Below are positions 33,748-40,248 of a stretch of DNA of 40,248 nucleotides, piece by piece. Source of the stretch: Didymodactylos carnosus (lineage: Eukaryota; Rotifera; Eurotatoria; Philodinida; Philodinidae). Every line of letters starts with the position of its first letter. The stretch's first letter is position 1. The notes under the pieces were generated by a model that saw nothing but the letters and a program-made list of their open reading frames with translations, was not told the origin of the DNA and did no database searches. The translations under genes and the position numbers were made by a program. The stretch spans positions 1-40,248 of the forward strand of contig CAJNOQ010000838.1 in assembly GCA_905250885.1 (NCBI GenBank), given 5' to 3'.

Positions 33748-35962
33748 ATGGTAAATTCCGATCAAATACCATCAGCGATGAATGTTATTTCCAAAATGGA
33801 AATATCGCCGGATGAAAAAGAAATAGATTCATCGACACATGATCAGAAAAGTCCAGAAACACAAAACGTAATGAATTATGATCAAAAGAAGTGTATCGGA
33901 TTGAATGTTAATTCAGCGTCAACTGGCGGTGCTGTTGTCGATGAAGCTGAAGGAATTTGGAGTGCCGATATTGAACAGAGTTTTCTCGAAGCGTTAGCTA
34001 TTTATCCGCCATGTGGAAGACGTAAAATTATTTTAACTGATGAAGGTAACTAAAGGATAGAGTATGTGTCAACTCAATGAATGAGCACACGATTTTAATA
34101 TATCGTTGTAGGAAAAATGTATGGACGAAATGAATTAATAGCTCGCTATATTAAAATTCGCACGGGAAAATCTCGCACGCGGAAACAAGTATCATCACAT
34201 CTCCAAGTACTAGCTAAGCGTCGTTCGAAAGAACTGCAGTCATTGCGAAACAATAAAGAAGCTCAACAATTGATACTTGATAGATTAAAACGGTATACAT
34301 CAGCTGAAATTGTATCTATGAATGTTGATGATAACAACAATGAAAGTAGTGAAGATAATGATGAAGAGGATGAATTACCTCAAACACCTTTAGTGCAAGC
34401 AACCGTACTCCAAAAAGCCGTAAAAATAGAAAAGAGTGATAATCAACAGTATCGCGATAATACGCATAAACCGGCTAAACATCGTCTATCAAAAAAGCCA
34501 ACGTCATCTGTTCATAATAATAACGTTGTAACAGTGCCAATCTCTACAGATGCACACAGTGATATTCCATTACACATTAATAATATTCTTCATCCACTTT
34601 ATGTTCAGAGTAAAGTAAGTGAGACAACGAAATCTGAGCCCATCGTGGGTCACATTGCCTCCACATCTTCAACGTCTTCTGCATCCACGTCACCTAAAAC
34701 TTCACCGGGAATAAAAATACCGATAACAAACCGTCTGCAACCATCAGTTACTGTCTTGTCACAACAATCATCGAATTTATTAAAAAGTAATATAATTAAT
34801 ATCACATCTAATCAAATTGCACCGTCGTTGAGACATACTGAATATGACGAGTTTGATCAACTCGGTAAAATAACAATTCCACCGACCTCATCTCTTGCTC
34901 CGAATATGATTACATCAATAATTGAAACGGGACAGTATTCAGGTATAATTCTGTCAAAATGCGCTGTCTAAGTTTCATCGAAATATCATTTTTGGATGTT
35001 TTATAGGTTCAACATTGATTCGTTTAAACAATCCCGTAACAACAACAAATCTTTTACCAAGTTGTTCATCGAATCCATGCCTAAATGCGACAACGACAAC
35101 TACAACATTATCTCCATCAAATGCGCGTTGTCTTGCTTTCTCTTCGGCCGGACCATCATCTGCCTGTTCATCTAGTTCATCCTCTATCTTTTCCTCATCA
35201 TCAAGTCCATCACGTTCTGGACAAGCGTTCATTGGCGATGAACATTTCCGTTTACAAGAATTAAATGCATTTGTCGAAATCATACGACCAAATTTTGTAC
35301 GAGAACGTCATTATCCATCTTTGTATCAAACACAAGAACAACAAACCGTAATACATCGGCATAACATGGTTCATTTAAATTCAAACGATTTACAATTCAA
35401 AAACGTACCACAATTTGAAACAATTGCCATTCATCAAATATGGGATAAATTCCCATCGCATGATGGTCTAAAAGATTTATTTGAACAAAATCCTATGGGA
35501 CGATTTTATTTAGTTAAATTTTGGGCTGATGTTAATTTTTTACGTTCAGATATGAAATTAAAAGAAAAAGAAACATTTTTTACATCTTATATATTTGATA
35601 GTACATGTTTAAATTATGGTATTCATGTTTCAACTCGTCTTTGTTCATTCGGAAAACAAGTATTGGAGAAAGTCGAAACAACTGAGCCAACTCAACAACA
35701 TGTTGATGGTGGTCTTGAACATTACCTTTATCGATTTGAACGTTCGCCATTATGTGATTATATGGTACAATTTATACAAAAATTACGATCATTACCCACA
35801 CATTCTCTAATGAATAGTGTATTAGAAAATTTTACCGTCTTGCAAGTTGTTAGATGTCGTGATACCCATCGATTATTATTATGTATAGCCTATGTTTTTG
35901 AAATTGGTACATATGATTCAACAGAACCACAATATCATGTTTATAAACTTGTTGGAAACTGA
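33748..35962 (+). CDS. TEAD: TEAD/Scalloped transcription factor, three exons
   Basis: TEAD proteins bind DNA and recruit YAP/Yorkie or Vestigial-like cofactors at the end of the Hippo pathway. Exons 33748-34045, 34112-34942 and 35007-35962 join in frame to 694 residues. The TEA DNA-binding domain is at about 68-140: [20 protein letters not shown], then [23 protein letters not shown], ending [17 protein letters not shown]. The intron after TDEG splits this domain. The YAP-binding domain fills about 455-694 ([10 protein letters not shown]...QIWDKFP...[15 protein letters not shown]...YHVYKLVGN). The linker between the domains is about 310 residues, Ser/Thr-rich and much longer than in human TEADs, which total about 430 residues. 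An in-frame stop precedes the first ATG. TEAD and RTF2 lie in tandem but are unrelated in role. Confidence 0.95.
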
Positions 35963-35998
35963 TTGACTCTCTATTGTGGATAAGATAGGATAAAATTC

Positions 35999-36004
35999 AA
36001 TAAA
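35999..36004 (+). terminator. Poly(A) signal AATAAA for TEAD
   Basis: The hexamer starts 37 nt after the TEAD stop codon, implying a very short 3' UTR. Confidence 0.5.
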
Positions 36005-38844
36005 CGCTTCCAAATCTCTCGTAAATAAATAAACATAATTTTGATAATCTTTACGTGAGAGTACTATATATCTGCAATCTATTCTTCCTTTCTTACTCGG
36101 TGACATTCTTTTTGTGAAAATTATTTGTTTAAAATATTTAGAACAGTGTTTGCGCTCTTTTTTTTTCTTTCTATTTTTTTTGCTCACATTTATTATTCAA
36201 TTAGTAATCAAAACATACTATGCTTTGTTGTATTTTCAAAAAAATCCACTTGTGAACTACCGAGTGACGAAACCCAGCGATGCTTGTTTTTTTTGTTTTG
36301 CATGTGCCCTTTTTACTAACAAAATCTTTTTGTATTCATCAATTGATATATATTTTACACTTCCATTTTCTCTATTTTCTGTGTATATGTAGACTTCGAA
36401 CAAAGAATTTTATGCTAGTAGCACGTATTACGTTTTTTAAAGATGAGATGTATCCAGGATTGTTGTGATAATATATGTATACTAGTCCTCAGAGAAAATT
36501 ACGGTAATAATTTTGTGTCAAGTGACATCTTCATCTCGTATTTTTATTAGTTGATATCAAAAATTTCGTCCTTGTTTCTAAAACAAAGTGTGTTATATCC
36601 CAGATTTTTTCGGTTTTTATCTTCTTATTTTTTTCTTTGTTCAGCTATTCTTGTAACAAATGTGTATTCTATTCAATCTTCATTTGAATGTTTTTCTAAA
36701 ATAAAAATGTTTTCTTCTCTTGCCATTTTCATTGATGTATAGATACATTATATAATACGGTTATCAAAACGTATTTTCTCGTCCTGATAACTTAATATTC
36801 AATAAAAAAAGAAAAGGAGTAAAACTTTCAAGAAAATATCGAACATGATTGAGATATCTATCTCGTTCATGATGTGTGTTCGAAAAAAAGAGGTACAGAG
36901 ATTTGAGTAGAACAGTTGAATATGATATAGCATCATGAATGCTGTATAGGATGACCAGACACTGGATTTGTATTTCAAAATCAGAGCTATTATTTATTTT
37001 GCAGACTATTCATGCATGAATTTCGAACCATATAACATGTGCAATTATCACAAGCATTTGAAATGTGTTGTTAACTATTATAAGTGTTAAGTAAGTTTAG
37101 ATAGATAACATTAATCAACAGAAGATAAAACAATATTGGTCTAAGTGATAGAGATTGGAATCTTCTTTTTTATGTCAATATTTCATAATCTTGCATAGGC
37201 CTTGTCCAGACTACTGATCCCAATTGGCTTTAAAACCTTAATTCCGACTTAAGTTGTGTTTTCGTGACGACTTGGATCGGAATTAAGGACTTGTCGACTA
37301 AACAGATTCGTTAATACTTTTTAACTTTTATAGTCTGAACATGGCTATAGATTGTAAAAACACTTCATATACATTTGATTGCTTTGAATTTATGTTGGTA
37401 TCAATAGACAGCATAAGTTACAAACTAGGCTTATCCTCATTTATAAGACCTTTCAACTATTCTGGCAAGCCTCTACTGGTTAGTAAGTATGCTATAATCA
37501 AAACTTACAAGATTGAAGGAATGACGAAAGTATCATGTAGATGAATCAAAAAAGTATTCATTCACGTGGTCTGTGCTAGACAAAATTCAATCATCTTGAA
37601 CATATCATTTGGTGACATTGATCAAAACTATCTAATTCAAAGTGAATTGTCATACTCGATTGTAGTCTGCAGAAGATACTCATCTGCACTGAATAGAACG
37701 AGAAAAAAGTGCCCTACTTAGTTGATCTATAAGCGATGGAAAAAACCTTTTAACTCACTAGTGAACTTGAAATATAAAAGTTCTTTAAAAGATTAAAAAG
37801 AATGATCTTCTATCGACATTAGTTTTTCTAGACAGAAGTCAACAATTTAGTTCAAACACTCTCATTTTTATATCTGAAGCAGAAAAAGACGGAAACATAA
37901 TAGATTATACGTCTCGGATGCCACTGTTCACACTAAAACTCTCTGTTAAAAAGACAGAACGTCGAGTGAGAGGAGATGGATCCCACTTGGAACGACGATG
38001 CATCTTATAAGATGTTTGTGAGCTTCAACTTGGAGAATCGGGTATTCAGCTACAGAGATTCGATTCGAGATGAGAGATCGAACAGAAATGTTGTTCAGAC
38101 TGACTGAATAAGAGTCCCCTTCTAGTTAATGGAAATAAATCGTCTGATTTGTGTCTCAGAACAAAACCAAACCAAGGTGATATTGCGCAAAACCCTTTTA
38201 GTTAGGGAAAACCTGCCGTACATGTCTATGAGCGTGGAACAGTTGGGCTTGATGGACGCTTAACATATTTTTATAAAATCGATTTTGGTTTTGCATATTA
38301 GATAAGAAAGTGAGGGGTGTGCGTGAGGGGTATTTTAATTTGGAATAGTTCAAAAACGTGTTGGTAAAACTCTGGAAGTAAAAAGCACTATTTGCTATTT
38401 TTCAAATTAACATCTGAAGGCGCTGTGGCAAACAAGAGATTTATTTTTTTTGATTTTTAAACACATCTTTTAGAGAGTCGATTTTTTTTCTTCGTCTACT
38501 GATGTCAGTGACGTAGTTGCCAGTGAATAAATCAAAATTAATCAGTTTTATTAATGTATTGGTACATGTTTGAGTACTGCATTCATGTGTTTGCAGGGGA
38601 TAAAAGAAAATGAGAATACGAAAAGAAAAAACGTTCAAGAGTTTTGAAAAAAAAGAATCGTTTTTATTTTTTTTAAATACGCTTGTTTGAAAGATTAACA
38701 GCCGCTGAAAAGTTTTATCTTATGGCACTTCTGCTGACTAGCAGATACATTATGTCACTTTTTTTTACATCTTGTCTCTTTTGTTACGGTACCACTTCTT
38801 TTAGATTACATGTATAGTGCATATTTACATTGAACACTTAAAAA
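36005..38844. other. Long non-coding stretch between TEAD and the METTL7-like gene
   Basis: The hydrophobic open frames at 36114-36742 are T-rich sequence with no similarity. The MITE at 37198-37346 is the only element I can define. A 3' splice-site-like CTTCTTTTAG ends at 38804, 40 nt before the next ATG. Confidence 0.5.
37198..37346. mobile_element. Older copy of the GGCCTTGTC MITE family
   Basis: The left end GGCCTTGTCCAGACTA and the inverted right end AGCCATGTTCAGACTA form imperfect terminal repeats. Both are flanked by ATA (37195-37197 and 37347-37349), a 3-bp duplication. The right end continues ATAAAAGTTAAA, matching the arm of the element at 2336 (ACAAAAGTTAAA). The interior differs, and the arms have diverged, so this copy is older. 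Confidence 0.65.
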
Positions 38845-39881
38845 ATGTCAGTCGGTGCTCATCGTACATTAACAATTTCACCAAGTGCTGTTAATTTTTC
38901 AACATCATCTAAATCCGCATTTGGTGATCTGATACGTGAAACAGTGTCAAATTTGATTGCGCCATTTCGTAAGGAATACAAAGATTGGCCATGGGCTGGA
39001 ATTGCGGTTGTTTCTGTTGTTTGTGTTGGTTCCTACTCAGTTTATAAACTATTACCAGGATCTTATCGACAATTTTATATGTATTCCACTGCTCAGTATG
39101 TAGAAGAATACAACAAAGCGTTACATACGTATAAAGAAAACTTATTTTCGCAACTTGAAACGATTAAAGTACAAAAAGGTGCCAAAATGAGTGTTGTCGA
39201 AATTGGCATCGGATCCGGTGCAAACTTTTCCTTTTATCCCAGAGATAGTGAGTATTCTATCATCAGTTTAACTAACGGACATTGAAAATATCGAAATTTT
39301 TTTCCAATTCAGTTGTTGAAGTGGTAGGTGTAGATCCCAATCGTGAATGGGAAAGTTATTTGACTGATATATTGAAAAAAAATCGTCATGTAAAATGTCC
39401 TGAATTATTGGTGGGTAATGCGGAAAATATTTCGGTTATTCGTGAATCGCAAGTGGACGCTGTTGTCAGTACTTTGACATTATCATGTGTGAAAGATGTT
39501 GATCAAGCATGCCGAGAAGTTCGACGAATTTTAAAGCCGGTAATAAAATAGATTTTCCCTCTTATTTAAGAAAAAAACTAAATAGAAAATGGACAGATTA
39601 AAAAAACTATTATACTTAACAGCATTTAGAAACCTTTTTATAAATTTTAGGGTGGCTTATTTCTTTATTTGGAAAATGTTCGTTCAGAAAATGTTGTTAT
39701 TGCACTTATTCAAGCGTTATTTACGCCATTTTACAAATTATTCTATGGCATGTCACTAATAAGAAATATTCCAAAAAATATTGAACATGCAAATTTTACC
39801 AATTTTTCACAACAATTGTTCCATGCAAATGGATTAACATTTTTTATGGCACCTCATGTATTAGGAGTAGCAAAAAAATAA
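38845..39881 (+). CDS. METTL7: METTL7-like SAM-dependent methyltransferase, three exons
   Basis: METTL7A/B (TMT1A/B) are membrane-anchored methyltransferases of the ER and lipid droplets, reported to act on thiols. Exons 38845-39247, 39313-39539 and 39651-39881 join in frame to 286 residues; human paralogues have about 244. A membrane segment is predicted at 50-69 (WAGIAVVSVVCVGSYSVYKL). It follows a Ser/Thr-rich N-terminus of about 45 residues that is longer than in vertebrates. The SAM-binding motif VVEIGIGSGANFSFYP is at 117-132, then VGVDPN, and later the VDAVVSTLTLSCVKD and RRILKPGG motifs typical of the family. GIGSG keeps the glycines needed for SAM binding. A 3' splice-site-like sequence ends 40 nt before the ATG. 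Confidence 0.92.
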
Positions 39882-40169
39882 AATATATATGATTAGTTTG
39901 GTGTTTGTTACCTTTCTATCTCTCAATTAGATAATTGATTTTTGTGTGAGTGTTTGTATTTTTTCTTATTCTTGTAATTGTTAGTTATAAGATCTTGTTA
40001 TATTTAAGGGCGATTCCCTTTTAAAACACTTTTTCTTACGTCCTAAATCCAATCTTCATTAAAATTTTAGAACGCATTGATCCTATTCTCCCGTCACGTT
40101 TTATACTTGTTATTCGATCATTATATTGTAATCAGTAGCTATGTACCGCTCAAGTATAACGTACTACCT
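39882..40169. other. 3' flank of the METTL7-like gene
   Basis: This is T-rich flank with no gene. The METTL7 stop codon overlaps an AATAAA, which is probably not the working signal. Confidence 0.4.
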
Positions 40170-40183
40170 GGGGGGGGGGGGGG

Positions 40184-40234
<51 letters not shown>

Positions 40235-40248
40235 GGGGGGGGGGGGGG
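40170..40248. other. Terminal poly-G run, probable sequencing or assembly artefact
   Basis: Seventy-nine bases are almost pure G with a single C and a single T, at the contig end. Long G runs are typical of no-signal base calls in two-colour sequencing chemistry. They do not resemble any telomere repeat. Confidence 0.85.

Noticed and set aside
36114-36742. Several hydrophobic open frames that could suggest membrane proteins
   Set aside because: T-rich DNA yields Phe/Leu/Ile-rich frames by chance, they overlap each other in different frames, and no family motif is present.
40170-40248. Telomere repeat at the contig end
   Set aside because: It is a near-homopolymer of G with no periodic unit, so an artefact is more likely.

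Overview
This is an AT-rich animal nuclear contig. It carries nine recognisable conserved animal genes and one unrecognised gene. Most introns are 54-90 nt, and 3' splice-site-like sequences lie just upstream of many start codons. Several small inverted-repeat (MITE or foldback) elements sit between and inside genes. The compact introns, the gene content and the possible spliced-leader signature fit a bdelloid rotifer best. That is an inference: no diagnostic marker such as rRNA or mitochondrial sequence is present.

Layout. Arsenite methyltransferase (AS3MT) lies on the minus strand at 352-1851, with its 3' end unresolved at the contig edge. It is divergent from POLE4 (3408-3800), and a 117-bp palindromic Tourist-like MITE lies between them. 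Next come a six-exon USP6NL/RN-tre-like Rab GAP (4332-7164), whose fourth intron is bloated by inverted repeats, and a single-exon misato homologue (8054-9559). A non-coding stretch of nearly 6 kb leads into a CPEB2-4/Orb2-type translational regulator (about 15431-19558) with a poly-Q, N-rich N-terminal half. A long T-rich 3' flank follows, then TOMM7 (21524-21727). A 1.6-kb element with 31-bp terminal inverted repeats and an unrecognised minus-strand gene (24059-24814) come next.

The stretch 25.7-29.0 kb is a cluster of foldback structures. One has 252-bp arms that differ at only about two positions. RTF2 (30486-31715) lies between two diverged inverted repeats and is followed by a hAT-type MITE with an 8-bp target-site duplication. 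A TEAD/Scalloped transcription factor (33748-35962) comes next. A second, older copy of the MITE family seen at 2.3 kb follows, then a METTL7-like methyltransferase (38845-39881). The contig ends in a poly-G run that looks like a sequencing artefact.

The genes do not form one pathway. They are housekeeping genes (DNA polymerase epsilon, RTF2, TOM complex, misato, Rab GAP), regulators (CPEB, TEAD) and methyltransferases (AS3MT, METTL7). The least explained material is the foldback cluster, the 22.2-23.8 kb element, the possible trans-splice acceptors and the alternative 5' exons of the CPEB gene. Exon boundaries were worked out by hand from splice consensus, reading frame and remembered family similarity; no alignment was run.
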